A stretch of 64,000 nt of DNA from NCBI GenBank assembly GCA_024449915.1, contig JAMZAV010000915.1:186001-250000 (forward strand). The letters run 5' to 3'. The number at the start of each line of letters is the position of its first letter. The first letter of the stretch is position 1. Positions 33,110-45,540 of the stretch are shown in pieces. Position numbers and translations under genes: made by a program. The notes under the pieces are model-generated. The model was not told where the DNA came from. It was given only the letters and a program-made list of their open reading frames with translations, and did not search any database. Source of the DNA: Sweltsa coloradensis (Eukaryota > Arthropoda > Insecta > Plecoptera > Chloroperlidae).

Positions 33110-34112
33110 AGTAGCCATTCGCCTCTCACCTTCGGGGTAAACAAAAACATTCTGTATCATCCTTGTTGATGGCCAATACCAACAAAAAACGCGTGTCATT
33201 TGGAGGTCATATTTGATTTTAATCGTAACAAATTCACCGACGGGCAGACGGACAGACAGACGGACAGACGGATGGACAGAAAAGTGATGCATACAGAAGA
33301 GCTAGCTTCCTGATAAAACAATTGAAAATTACCCAATTCTAAGAATGAATACACAAAAAAGTTATAAAAAAAAGAATCGTTTAGTGAATATTTTGGCTTC
33401 GAATGAAAAGTTAAATTTTAATCTAAATGATCAGGTAGAAATAGTATGAACAATATAATATGATCATGTATTAATATCATCACTGAAAAACACGGATACA
33501 ATTTTTTAGTAAGACAAATAATCTAAGAAAATAATATTTCTTATTTGAACACATTTAAAAGTTAAAACTTATCCACGTATTGGAAACATGAGAAAATACT
33601 TTCAATTGTTCATGTAAGTTATGATAGCTAAATTATGATTGAAAGAAATGTTGAGTTAAAATGATTGGTCAGATGGACAGACGGATGGACAGAAAAGTGA
33701 TGCATACAGGACAGACAGACGGACAGACGGATGGACAGAAAAGTGATGCATACTGATCCTGATAAAACAATTGAAAATAACATGAATACACGAAAAAGTT
33801 ATAAAAAAAAGAATCGTTTAGTGAATATTTTGGCTTCGAATGAAAAGTTAAATTTTAATCTAAATGATCAGGTAGAAATAGTATGAACAATATAATATGA
33901 TCATGTATTAATATCATCACTGAAAAACACGGATACAATTTTTTAGTAAGACAAATAATCTAAGAAAATAATATTTCTTATTTGAACACATCTAAAAGTA
34001 AAAACTTATCCACGTATTGGAAATATGAGAAAATACTTTCAATTGTTCATGTAAGTAATGATAGCTGAAATTATTGTGATTGAAAGAAATGTTGAGTTAA
34101 AATGATTGGTAA
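33110..34112. repeat. Dispersed repeat with a 449-bp tandem duplication
   Basis: 33110-33300 is a dispersed repeat (also 49090-49265) with a (GACAGACG)n stretch. From GATAAAACAATTGAAAAT at 33312, the next ~350 bp recur at 33761, 449 bp later, with very few differences (AGAATCGTTTAGTGAATATT and ATGATCAGGTAGAAATAG in both). A recent local duplication that includes the ACAGACGG motif. Confidence 0.85.
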
Positions 34113-34117
34113 ATTAG

Positions 34118-34169
34118 TTTATTTATTTATTTATTTATTTGTTTATTTATTTATTTATTTATTTATTTA
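34118..34169. repeat. (TTTA)n microsatellite at a retroposon tail
   Basis: ATTTATTTATTT run followed by CGTCTATCCTATTCAGTTAT, the reverse of the retroposon tail seen at 58900-58960. Confidence 0.85.
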
Positions 34170-35633
34170 ACGTCTATCCTATTCAGTTATAAAACTGTGA
34201 TTGCAATTTTGTGATATTTGAAACGTTTCGATTTAAATTTACGATACAGTTACAATTTGCATCTAAAGCAGGCTGTTATATTTCTCGATTGACAACATTC
34301 ACTATCAATTGATATTAATACCCTCAGATAAATGGTGGGGGTTTTGGGGAGGGGGGGCGAGGGGGGGTTGGATTTTATTGGAATTATCCCGTATACAACG
34401 TTATTAGCCGCCTCTTTTCCTATCATCCTCCGTGATGGAATTACCCGCTGAAATGGCTTATAAGTCGATGAAATGATTGTTAATTTCCACCCAATAATCA
34501 ATATATAATCGCTTTGAAGCGAATTGTGAAGCTATACTGGTGGGATTACCGAATTGATATTAATGCTCGGCCCTCTGATATTTCGAAATTGTCGATCTGT
34601 GTTGACTTGGCATATATATCGGGTGTTATTAACTCTTTCAACTCGACTGTTTTAAAACTATGCAATGTGTACATTTTGATTGATTGTATTTTAATTTATA
34701 CTTTATTTTCATTTTTATAATAATATTATATTTGTATTACTACTTTTATTACATCCTCTTGTTTTGGCGTCCTGTCCTTTTGTAATGAGTGTTTTTTTTA
34801 ATTGTTTGACTAATTAACGTTAGATACGTATTATTTTGTGATAAATAAATGATTAAACAAAAGAAACACTCTTAAATCAGCAATTAAATAATCTTCATTA
34901 AAACCAAGCAGGCATAAGACCAGTGAACCAGTAAACATGAATTAATACAAAGATTTAAACTATACTATAATAGTCTTGACGACGAAGATAAAATTAAAAC
35001 TAAACGCTGGTAGATCATACATACAAACAGTTGCGTTGAAATAGCCCGATCCTTTGTCTCTCTTGCATAATTTTTTTTTTTTTTTAATGTGAGAACAATT
35101 CGTTTGTCACATTTTGAAGACTAAAGAAGCAGTAAAGGCTATTAAATTTGGTAAAATCTGTAAAGGATTAAAATATTTTACGGTTGAAAAATCATAATTG
35201 AACGAATGCTACATCAGAATAGTGAATGGAATGGAAAATAGTCCTAAACAAATCCAAGGACCAAAAACATTTCAAAATGTTAATATTTGACAAAAATACT
35301 CCTCTTAAAATATGTTCGTAGGTATATTCCCATGATTACATTTTTTATTCACAAAAAGGAATGTCCAATCTCGCCAAACCGCATGGGATGTTATTTGAAA
35401 GAGATAGAAAACCACGGACGAGAAGAGAGAAGTTTTATCGGAGTGAAATGGAGAGTCCACTCATAATAATGGCTTTCATGTGTTCACTCCTGAAAATACA
35501 ATGAAACACGTAGATGTACTCGAGTGGACGCGACAGCCAGCTGGGAAGTGATTGTTTTTCTAGGACTCGAGTTCTTTCCGAAACTGGGCTTCGCATGTTG
35601 ATTTATACGCGGACTCGAGTGTACACGTACAGA
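34170..35633. other. Non-coding intron DNA
   Basis: No gene; AT-rich with a G-run patch at 34340-34370 (GGGGAGGGGGGG). Nothing supported. Confidence 0.4.
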
Positions 35634-35719
35634 GAGTGAGAGAGAGAGAGAGAGAGAGATTGATTGATTGATTCAGGTCTTATTTTAAGGCGAGATTAAG
35701 GCTAGTGAAGCCTTATCTT

Positions 35720-35781
<62 letters not shown>
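35634..35781. repeat. (GA)n tracts flanking a SINE tail
   Basis: (GA)n at 35634-35659 and 35722-35781 enclose an inverted retroposon tail (GATTGATTGATTGATTCAGG, then AAGGCGAGATTAAGGC). The translated Ser-Leu repeats on the minus strand are artefacts of this microsatellite. Confidence 0.85.
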
Positions 35782-35783
<2 letters not shown>

Positions 35784-37059
35784 GTCTTGTAGTATCGGGC
35801 TTACAGATAAACGCGCAAAACTTGGCACGACTACAGAAAACTGTCTTCATTTGGTGCCAAAACGTGATTTGCACCTGACGACAAAAACAATGTGGTAATT
35901 TATTGCGCAAACCTGGTGCATAGAACTTCCACCATAACTTTATTTCACTTTAGCGAGGTATTTGAAGATGAATCAGTCGCCCATCTCTACCTCTTTACCT
36001 TTCTATAGTTGCTCTCCTTGCTGCTTGTCCTCGTAATTTGTCTAAGGATTCTATATATACCGCGCGGTATCCATCTTTACAAGGACCCCATATTGCTTAG
36101 CTATTCTCCCCAAACTATACTAACAAGCATTACCAATAACTTTCCCACAAATATATAAATTATTTAGTTCCCAGCTATACAGGCCTCATTATAATTTGTA
36201 ACATATTGTCCCTGTTTAAAATCTTGTGAGTGCCAGAGTGGGTATCAGATCTTGTCTTAACCGATAATACGTATAACACTGTTATAGACCAGGGAGTTGA
36301 TATCCACAATAAGTATATGATTGCTTATAAAAGGTATTGTAATCTTTCAAATGTTCCTCCTTCTGAGAGTTTTCTTCTCATGTTCTATATAGTATGCATT
36401 GTAACTAAATTCTATGTTGAGCCTATTTTTTTAGTATATTATTTATACTCTGCTTTCTATCTGCTGATGCATAGAATATTATATATTATTATCATATTTT
36501 AACTCATCCCGCTTGTGTGTTATTTTTTTATTTTTTTTTGGGGGGGGGGAATTTTAGGTGTGTATCTTCAATTGCACTTTTGGGGCCATACTGTCGTGAA
36601 TTATTATCAAATAAATAAATAAAATCATGTGCTAGTAATTTTAAATATATTTTCCAGCACTAAAATAATTGTATTCCTGCTCATGCCGTTCGTTCCTTAG
36701 ATTTCGCGCATTATTCACCGTTGTGAAGAGTTTTATTTGAAATAAAACCAGCTATGTTTACCTGTTAAATGGTTTTATTAATACCGCACAATTAAAAATG
36801 TCTGCACCATAGCATTCCAACGATGGTTTTGTATAACACAATACGTCTGCAAAACGCAGAGTAAAAGTTAACATCTTAACATGCTCGTTACCAGCAACGC
36901 TCTTTTCACTAATTGAAGGCCCAGCACAGCTACCCCTTCATCCGCCAAACCGCAGCGTAAAGATATTTTTAATTGTGTATGATTCCGTCAAATTTTATAA
37001 TCTGTAACCTACTTTTCACACATCACATTATTCTTACCCTTTAAGAGCGTTCACCACCT
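35782..37059. other. Non-coding intron DNA
   Basis: No gene or structured repeat recognised. A G-run lies at 36540-36549. Confidence 0.4.
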
Positions 37060-37401
37060 GCGTTTTAGGCAATTTTCTGTTTGCTCGGCTGAATGACACC
37101 ACAGTTGTTAGAAATTTTGAACATATCTCACACAAGTGGAAATAAAGGTTTCTATAGTAACACATTCCTAAAGTTTGTTTTGAAATAATTTATAAAGAAT
37201 AAATTAGATTTCACGAATTTCAATTTTGTTAAAAAGTCCAAAATTGACTATATTCGTGAATTTTTTCTGGCTGATCAAGACAAAATTTTGAAAATCTATG
37301 ACTGTAAGAACATCCATGTATGCTTTATTGACAAGTTTGCAAAATTGTATATACGTAGGATGCTTCTTGGCCGAGCAAACCGCTATTTACTAACTGCCAA
37401 A
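37060..37401. mobile_element. MITE, copy 2 (pair with 29659-29998)
   Basis: The terminal inverted repeat is clearer here: GTTTGCTCGGCTGAATGAC near 37079 and GGCCGAGCAAACCGC near 37370, plus TTTTAGGCA against TGCCAAAA at the outer ends. The arms are imperfect, so the family is not assigned. Confidence 0.65.
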
Positions 37402-37754
37402 AGGGTGGTTGAATTAGCTCGAGCCTATTTTTTAGGATGTTAACAGCAGCTTAATTAAATAATCTCTTCATCGTCAAATGCAGCGATTTTCCCCATACAT
37501 TCTGTAAGACTTTTTGACCTTAAATTTGACATAATTTTTTTATACTTTATAAGGATTATGTACAAAAGACATTTACGCATGACGCACTTTGATTGTCTCT
37601 TACTATCAAATTGAATGAATGTGACGAATAAACGGGACGGATGCATGAGTTAGTTAATAAAGTTTGAATTAAAAATTAGTACTTACCTCTTATCTAGGTT
37701 TAATTTAAATGATATCGAATTTTTGCTGTATTACACAATGTATTTTATTATTTA

Positions 37755-37810
37755 TAAGGTTGGATGGTAGAGAAGGCCTAACTGGCCTTAATCACGCCTT
37801 GAATAAAGAC

Positions 37811-37844
<34 letters not shown>
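37755..37844 (+). repeat. Retroposon 3' tail with (ATCA)n
   Basis: AAGGCCTAACTGGCCTTAAT, then CGCCTTGAATAAAGACATTC and (AATC)n. The same tail appears inverted at 35660-35720, so it is the 3' end of a dispersed SINE or LINE. Confidence 0.65.
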
Positions 37845-37845
<1 letters not shown>

Positions 37846-38035
37846 CTTAAGCTTCGGAAATTAATCTACAAATCTCTTTGGGGACTTACTTCAGGTTCTA
37901 TACAATATATTTTAAATTTGTATTGATCGTGATAAGCACACATTCTAACGTGACGTGAAAGTACAAATAAAACTCATCCATAGGAGGTAGAATTTCATTG
38001 TGATCAAGAATAATAAACCTCTGCGTGCTGCTTGC

Positions 38036-38641
38036 AGGCTATTCCAGAGCACTCTTACCGATATTTTAAAAGTCGAAGGAAAATGGCTGAAGTTGGAAAT
38101 GAAAGAAGGAACTTGATTAAAAAAGTTTTTGGGGCAGCTAAAAGCTCCATTTTGGCCATTTTATGCAAATTTTGGGTCAAAAAGAAAATGAGAGTTCAAG
38201 GAGCAATGCTTAATTTTAAGCGATGATTTTTTTGTTTCCACACACCATTTGTCTCCGTACTGAGTATAAGGGAAAATAATTTTCTGAAATACCGTGTGAT
38301 GTACGATTTTTTTCCTCCACCGGTTCAAAACTCTTATTGGTACACTATGACAAACAGAAACGCACATCGAACATTATTCCAGAAAATTATTTTCCCTTAT
38401 TCTCAGTACGGAGACAAAGGTGTGTTGAAACAAAAATACAGCTTAAAATTAAGTATTGCACCTAGAACTCTCATTTTCTTATTGACCCAAAATTTGCATA
38501 TTATAGCCAAAATGGAGCTTTTATCCCGTCCAAACAAAGATGTTTTCCCCCTTTTTTTATTTAAAGTGCCTCTTTCATTCAACTTTCATGCATTTTCCAG
38601 TGACTTTCAAAATATCGGCACAAGTGCTCTGGAGTAGCCTT
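38036..38641. mobile_element. Foldback element of about 606 bp with long arms
   Basis: It starts AGGCTATTCCAGAGCAC and ends GTGCTCTGGAGTAGCCTT; arms of about 260 bp are inverted copies (TTTGGGTCAAAAAGAAAATG against CATTTTCTTATTGACCCAAA; GTCTCCGTACTGAG against CTCAGTACGGAGAC). The middle is short (about 60 bp). TTAA abuts the right end. No coding capacity. Confidence 0.8.
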
Positions 38642-40440
38642 AACAACTGGTTTCAGTCTTTAGTAGCTTATTCAAAATGCAAGAAAAATCTGGCTTGATT
38701 GTAAGGAAGCGAAGCGAATGTATACGAACCACTACGTCCACCCGTCTGGGCGTATGTCCCGTCGTACAAACCTAACGTTATCTCTGATTGACGCGTTTTT
38801 CAAGGTTTTTGCATTTAGAGTCTATACCCATTCGGTCACAGAACTGATTTTCAGTGGGGGGCATTAAATTTAAAGCAGACCAAGCCAACCCTGTAGGCGC
38901 CGACACTATCGACGAGCGAATAATGACCAACTATAGAGACGGGCATATACAAGAATGAAACAGCGATCAATCAAGCTGGACATGATTACACCCGCGGACA
39001 GAGCCAGAATTAACAAGGCTAATTCAGAACAACATTATAATTTATTATGTGCCTTGTTGCTAGTAAGGCTCCAAAGTCACCGTTTACTCATTCCTAATCT
39101 GAGAGAATTTTCAAGGATTGTATAATGTTTTGGAAACCCCTGTGTGTGTACACGTTTTTAAATGATTTTTTTTACCCGGCACCTCCACCAAAAATTGCAT
39201 TATAAGATCAGATATTGTTTTAGATTTATTTTTCAACAGGCATCAGTTGATTAAGTAGCTTCGTTCCCTATTTTAGAAACACACATACTCGTGCATGTTG
39301 ACATTGTTATTATATTATTTTCTTAAAGAAGTTGACAGGAAATCCACACTTTACACATACATCTTTGTGGCTTTTGTTATATGAGGAGTCTAATGTATTA
39401 TATATAATATGACTTTTAATATCGACAGCTCGAATAAAGTCTGTATATTACAGTATCTGACTTGGAAAGTGGGCACATAAAACGTTATCTGTAGAAACCA
39501 ATATCCCAATCAAAGTTTGGATCTTCACTTTTGGTATCTAAATAACACTAAGGAACTCGTATCAAAGTAAATACGCAATTTTTATGATTTATTTGTCTAG
39601 GCTAGTTAAATACGTTTAAACTGACGACAACGTAAAATGTATAACAATATCGAAGAACTGACGGAGCCGAATGTTAAATTTTAAAGATTATTTACTACCC
39701 TTCTCTCTGATAACAAAATAAGTTATTTTTATGTAAGTTATGCATTTTTCAAATCCTCTTCCGTGATGTCCAGTGAACGTGAAGTTGAACTGGAATAGGC
39801 CACCCGAAAAGGAAGGATCTAGATTCGAGCTTTCTAGTATTCAAACAACGAAGTGATATTGTGTGCTTTGTCGATACGACCGAACTTGGTTATCTTGAGG
39901 TCATAAACTTTTGGGTTGCAGGCAGAGTTCGCCGCCCATAGCTTTGAAGTTATGGTCTTAAGGGTGACCCAAAGAACTTACAATAATTTAAGCTCCTTGC
40001 GGTGTCCTCTTATCTATGTGGCTGTGGTTTAACGTGGAGGTTCGTGACCATCTGGAAAGAAAAGAAGACGGGGAATTTCAATTTAATTTACCTCTTGGTC
40101 GAGCACGGAAATCTAGATGAAAACCTTGGTAACGTTAATAAATCTAACATTTTTGTCACTTTTGTTCCTTGTGCAGACGATTATTATCGTTTATTATGAT
40201 GAGCATACGTTAACCCGCTTAAGCGTAGACTTACGAGCTGACTAGCTGTTATCAGAGACACTATTTGCAAATGAAAACTTATTTACTAAATTAATTAAAA
40301 ATGTGCGGGTAAGATTATTTTATTTTCTAGCCTTACCAAGAAGTAAATAAGCACAAAGAAACTAATTTTTTCGTGAACATGAATGTACATGAAGGAATTA
40401 TTGCTTACGAACGCTAAAATCACAAAAAAACTCTTATCTT
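38642..40440. other. Non-coding intron DNA, retroposon tail at 38818-38870
   Basis: GTCTATACCCATTCGGTCAC and TTTTCAGTGGGGGGCATT at 38818-38870 form another copy of the tail family. 39175-39195 (CCCGGCACCTCCACCAAAAA) recurs at 55458. No gene. Confidence 0.45.
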
Positions 40441-40592
40441 TCTCACTCACTCACTCACTCGCTTTTTCACTCACTCGTTCACTCACTCACTCTAACACTC
40501 ACTCACTCTAACACTCACTCCTACTCACTCAAACACTCACTCACTCACCCACTCACCCACTCACTCACTCACTCACTCACTCACTCACTCAT
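40441..40592. repeat. (CACT)n microsatellite
   Basis: Imperfect CACTCACTCACT run of about 150 bp with interruptions. Confidence 0.9.
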
Positions 40593-42229
40593 GTATTCAC
40601 TCAACGCACGGACAGTCGGACACACCTGTGAGCCTCGCACCCCATGGTGTAAGACAATGATGTTGAAATCAGCTGTTTGTCGACGAGATTGATCGTGCTA
40701 ATGATCACCCCGCTCTGCTGGTAATTAGGAGAGAGGAGAGACAGACGCAAGGAGCCGACAGGAGCCGAGAAAACCCGAAGTATTCTCCGCAACACAATTT
40801 TCAATTATCTACCGTATTCTTTGTGTACGTGTCCGGCGCGTCGTGATTAATTCATCAGGGATAGGCGACGTGCTTGTGGCGCGTTGACGTGTCCTTACCC
40901 ACTTGTTCATTGTACTTCGTTCATTTCATTGCGAAGTCTAACGGTTCACAAAATGGAACTTGAGTTTAAAGGGGAAAGCTTATGTTTTGGATGTGGCTTT
41001 AATTTTAAATGTTGTTGCGTATTGCATAAATTTGTTGACGTTGTTCTAATAGGTATCCTTTATTTGTTTGCGTTCGTGGTTACACATGGAGCAACATTTT
41101 ATTGAATATATCCAAAGCACCTTTAAAATATGTATGACCCGATTTGTAACTTGATACTTAGTTTTTATGGGATTTCAAATAAATATTAGGCCTACGTGTT
41201 TATGAATATTATAATGCATGTAATGTTAAAACATGGACCTCATTTTTCTCAAATTTAAACATTAATTAAAAAATATATACAAATGGCTGCAAACAAGAAA
41301 ATACGTTTAATACCGATGTCATAATGTGGATGTGAGACAACTATGCAGTGAGTATTCATTTTTGGTCATTAATATGTCATTGATTAAAGGAATATAATTA
41401 TAATTAAAACGATACTTTTAAAAAATAAAATTTGAACACTTAGTGTATTGTTAATTTTTAATTATTGTTCTTACTTGAATTCTTCTTGTATGAAATGCAA
41501 ATTTTTACCTGTCCACTGGAGCTAACGTGCAGGGCACAATACAGTCGACACGTAGCACACAAATCCATCCTTTACAGGCACCCATCATTGCACCCAACGA
41601 GCTGCTATCAAGCATTGTGTCTGTGCCTCGGACCGCTCGAAACTCTACGTATCACTAATGATTGCTATTTACACGATTCATGTGCTCAGAGGTAAAAACC
41701 GTGGGAAACATCCTGCCAAAAAAATCCGGTGATTACCTTTGTTTTTCCTCCGCGAACATATCTCACTGTCTTCGGGCCGATGTGAAGGGACCACACTAAT
41801 CGAGTTAGTTGATCTCGTGGCAACGTCAGCGAGGCGGACTCGGGTCCCTGGAGGTACCATGGAGGACGACAGCCGAGACAGATGCTTCAATGGATGGCGA
41901 GGCGAGTGAGGGGACCATTAGATCCTTGTCGTGGGATATTATCAACACTATTTCACCGTTTGCCTCTTGTGCAGAGTACTACTGAGCCCACATTTCTCTT
42001 TACTTTTACCATCTCACGGATTCTTTAGACCATCTCTCTTTTTTAATTCTCTCAATGTCTGTATCAATTTAGCTCATTTGATATGATTTTTGCTAAAACG
42101 CTACTCAGGGAAATAAGATTAATATGTGTTATTCATAATGCATGCATTTTAAATGATTGTGTGTTTAAATGATAAACACACATTAAAAAGTATGATAATA
42201 ATAGTAGTAATGATGTTGAAAATCTAAGC
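40593..42229. other. Non-coding intron DNA
   Basis: No gene recognised. 41500-41950 is GC-richer without a supported frame. Confidence 0.4.
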
Positions 42230-43640
42230 TGACCCTGCAGCACTCAGAAGCAGCAGCAGCCACTCCCCCTCTTGCTCAGGGATGTTTGTACTCTGCTATC
42301 GTTAATTCTCCGGCCCCACGTTGGGCGCCACTCGTATTGATACTTGTTCACGTGCAAGACAAACCAGGTCCAACCAACCACTCTAAGACACCCTGTGAAG
42401 AGTAAGACTATTGACTCTCCTAGCAGCCAATCACCCTCTCGCTCAGGGATGTTTGTACTCTGCTATCGCTAATTCCAAACCCCCACGTTGAGCGCTACTC
42501 GTTATGATACTTGTTCACAGCCAGGCAAACAAAAACACCCCCCGAGAGACGACGTCCCTAAAGACACTCACCCAAACTGGTGTTAATTCTAGCGTGATAA
42601 CAAGGACGAGGGCAGTAATATGCTCACGATGCAATTGACAGGTCAACAACCACAATTTAGGAATGAACGGTTGGAGTTGAAAACATTGACACTGCACAGT
42701 AACCTCTCGAGGATGGGTTTGACTTGTATCGATAATTTCCGTGCATTCATTAGGAGGGCCAACTTTGACTGCTCAAGAGCAGAAAGCATTACCACCCCCT
42801 AAACACCCCTTTTTTAGATAAATATTGCACTTTCCTTGAGCACACTATCTCAGCGCAGATTTACTCTACCATCGTTCAACCCCCCAACTTTGGCGGACTT
42901 GTATTGATCTGTTTAGAAATGCAAGGAAAAGCTGGTTCCAACCTACCACATTCTAAAACAAGCCTGTGAATGAGTAAGACTATTGACTCTTCTAGCAGAC
43001 TCACCTCTCAGGGATGTTTTACAATATTAATTCTCTGGCCCACTTCGCATGTTTGATACTTGTTCACGTGCAAGACAAACCAGGTCCAACCAACCACTCT
43101 AAGACACCCTGTGATGAGTAAGACTATTGACTCTTCTAGCAGCCACTCACCCTCTCGCTCAGGGATGTTTGTACTCTGCTGTCGCTAATTCCAAACCCCC
43201 ACGTTGAGCGCTACTCGTTATGATACTTGTTCACGCCTAGCGCAAGACAAACTGCTCCGTGTTTTCTACAGCCCCCCCGAGACGACGTCGTTAACAGACT
43301 ACTACACAAACTGGTGATAATTCTAGCGTGATAACAAGGACGAGGGTAAATATGCTCAACGATGTCAATTTGTGTGGATAAACACAATTATTAGGGGGAA
43401 TGAACGGTTGGAGTTGAAATACATTTACAATGAAGTGGGATCTCTCGGGATGGTTTGAGGCGTTGGTCGATAGATTTCGTTGAAGTTTCATGTAGGAAGG
43501 TGACGAATTTGACAGCTCAAGAGCCTGAAATGCATTATCCACACCAAAACTTTTTTTAGAAAATACTTTCACGTTTCTTTGGCTTAACTATATAGCGCTA
43601 AAATTTACTCTACCATCGTTCAACCCCCAATCAACATTAT
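42230..43640. repeat. Tandem array with period of about 716 bp and an internal duplication
   Basis: CAGGGATGTTTGTACTCTGC occurs near 42278, 42445 and 43161, with a partly lost copy near 43010. The spacings are about 167 and 151 bp inside units and about 716 bp between units. The later part of the unit (GTGATAACAAGGACGAGGG, then GAATGAACGGTTGGAGTTG) is also found twice, near 42593 and 43329. Units differ by indels, so the array is not very recent. Function unknown. Confidence 0.8.
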
Positions 43641-45112
43641 TATCGGACGTAATTGAGTTGCTCTTAGAAATAAGGTGAAAAGCTGGTATCCATATTTTTT
43701 CCTACACATTATTAAAAAATCAATTGTTTGTGCTAAGAGTTATTTATTTAACATTTCATTATATATTTTTATATTTATTTTGTTTATATTTATTAATATT
43801 AATTTTAATAACGTCTATTCTATTAAAAAAATAAGTATAATTACAGTTTCATTAAACAAATTTGCCTTTATCAGTGTTTCCTACATGATCACTCCAAGCA
43901 AATACATAAATTACAAATATTAATTCGAAAATAATACATGCACAGAATTTCGCTGCATGTTCGAATGTGTGTAACAAATATTAATCGAAAGTTAGTCTCT
44001 CACTTTTTCATAAGTCCGGAATAACCTTAACGTGTATGACTGGACGAATTAAAACCATCAAAATAGAACAAGAAAGCCACGACTTTTCAAACTAAACCTA
44101 CATTTCTCCACTGATCAATATTATTTTTTCTTTGAATGCTCAGAAAGGTGGTGCGAGTCTTTGTACTCGTTTTGCTTTTTAAATTGTTGGCCCCTTGTTG
44201 ACCCAAAATTAATAAACATCAAACAAAAATTTAAAATATTTGGGATATTTTGGACTTGAAATGTAAACAAACTGTACCGTTAGTAAAACATAAGCTATGG
44301 GCGAGAAATAAGAATTTAGTTATCTATTGAAGACTTGAAGGGTAAAAACCGTACCGAAAAATATTGATTTCTTGGAATGTAACTTGAAAAGTACTAAAAG
44401 TACACTCAAGAGAAGCGGAACGGCTAGGTTTATTACGCTATGGTAAGTTTATTTGTGTATAAGGTTGAAGTTTCTATGGTATATTTTAAATTGTGACTTT
44501 TAACATCTGTTTTAACATAGTCTACCATTAAAACTCAAACTGTGGCGTTAAAGTCTCCATAAGAGTGAGTATCTCCGTAACTGTTTAAAAAAGACATGCA
44601 ACATAATTATTATTAAAAAGTAAACACTATTCTGTTTACTTTCTTATTCTTGGAAGTACATTACTATGACGTCAACGGCTCAGAGTTTCTACTCTGTCGC
44701 ATGAGCAAACGAAACCAACGAGGAATTGTCAAAATATAGTGTTTTGAAGTGTATAATTGGCTTTTTAAAATTTAATTGGCTAAAGTTTTAATTAGATAAG
44801 GTAAAATGTAGAATGTTGTTTTACTAATTTAAATATCAAGCTCGTGACATAGAATGAGAGGGGAAGGGGGAGCCCCCCCCTCCACCGCGCGCGTCAGTCT
44901 AAAGCTCTCTCACGACGCGCATTTTAAAATAAAATATTTCATCTCACATTTATTGTTTAAGCTGGAACAAACTAAAGTTGCACGCTAAATTAATATAAAC
45001 AAGTTTTAGTTTGTTTAATATTAATGAATAATGCTTTTTCAAACATACAATTAGTAAATACTCGTATACGAACTCGTATAATGCACACTTGCCCTTGTAA
45101 TTACTAATTTTA
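43641..45112. other. Non-coding intron DNA
   Basis: Very AT-rich, no gene. A C-rich patch at 44860-44900 (AGCCCCCCCCTCCACCGCGC) is low-complexity. Confidence 0.4.
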
Positions 45113-45540
45113 GCCAGCGGTTTAGCCGATGTGGTTTAACCGGTTCCCACTCGAACACCGATGTTATGCATAATCGGGCGTGGTCAGGGGTAGAGTGGGT
45201 GACCGCAATTCCCTGAAACTCACGTATACCGCTGGTTAGAGCAGATGTAGGGTTCGAGAGCTAGTGTAACGGCTTCGTTCTTCTCGACGTCTGCTCGGCA
45301 GTCCGGGTTAGTGGAGGAACCTATATGACTGTCAAAGTTACACCGTCATTTCGGATGGACGTTAAGCCGTTGGCCCCCTTGGTACTTTTCGAAAGGAGTA
45401 GGCTACGTGCTGGTACCGGGTTTCTTCTCCTCCCTTCTGTTCATACTTCATTCTCATCTATCACCACTCAACTCATCGTCTCTAATAGCCAAAGTGCATT
45501 AATATGAGACGTTAAGCAAAATCCAATCCATTTCAATTAC
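45113..45540 (+). mobile_element. 5S rRNA-derived SINE, near complete
   Basis: The first ~115 bp resemble 5S rRNA: GGTTCCCACTCGAACACCGA, then TAATCGGGCGTGGTCAG and GAGTGGGTGACCGC (C-box-like), in the same order and spacing as 5S genes. Such a head gives an internal type 1 Pol III promoter. The body follows (ACGTATACCGCTGGTTAGAG, GTTACACCGTCATTTCGGAT) and the end is GTTAAGCAAAATCCAATCC. Confidence 0.8.

Noticed and set aside
35713..35910. A minus-strand frame with a long Ser-Leu repeat.
   Set aside because: It is the translation of a (GA)n microsatellite.
45113..45230. A functional 5S rRNA gene.
   Set aside because: Only partial 5S similarity, several changes in conserved positions, and the sequence continues into a SINE body found at two other sites.
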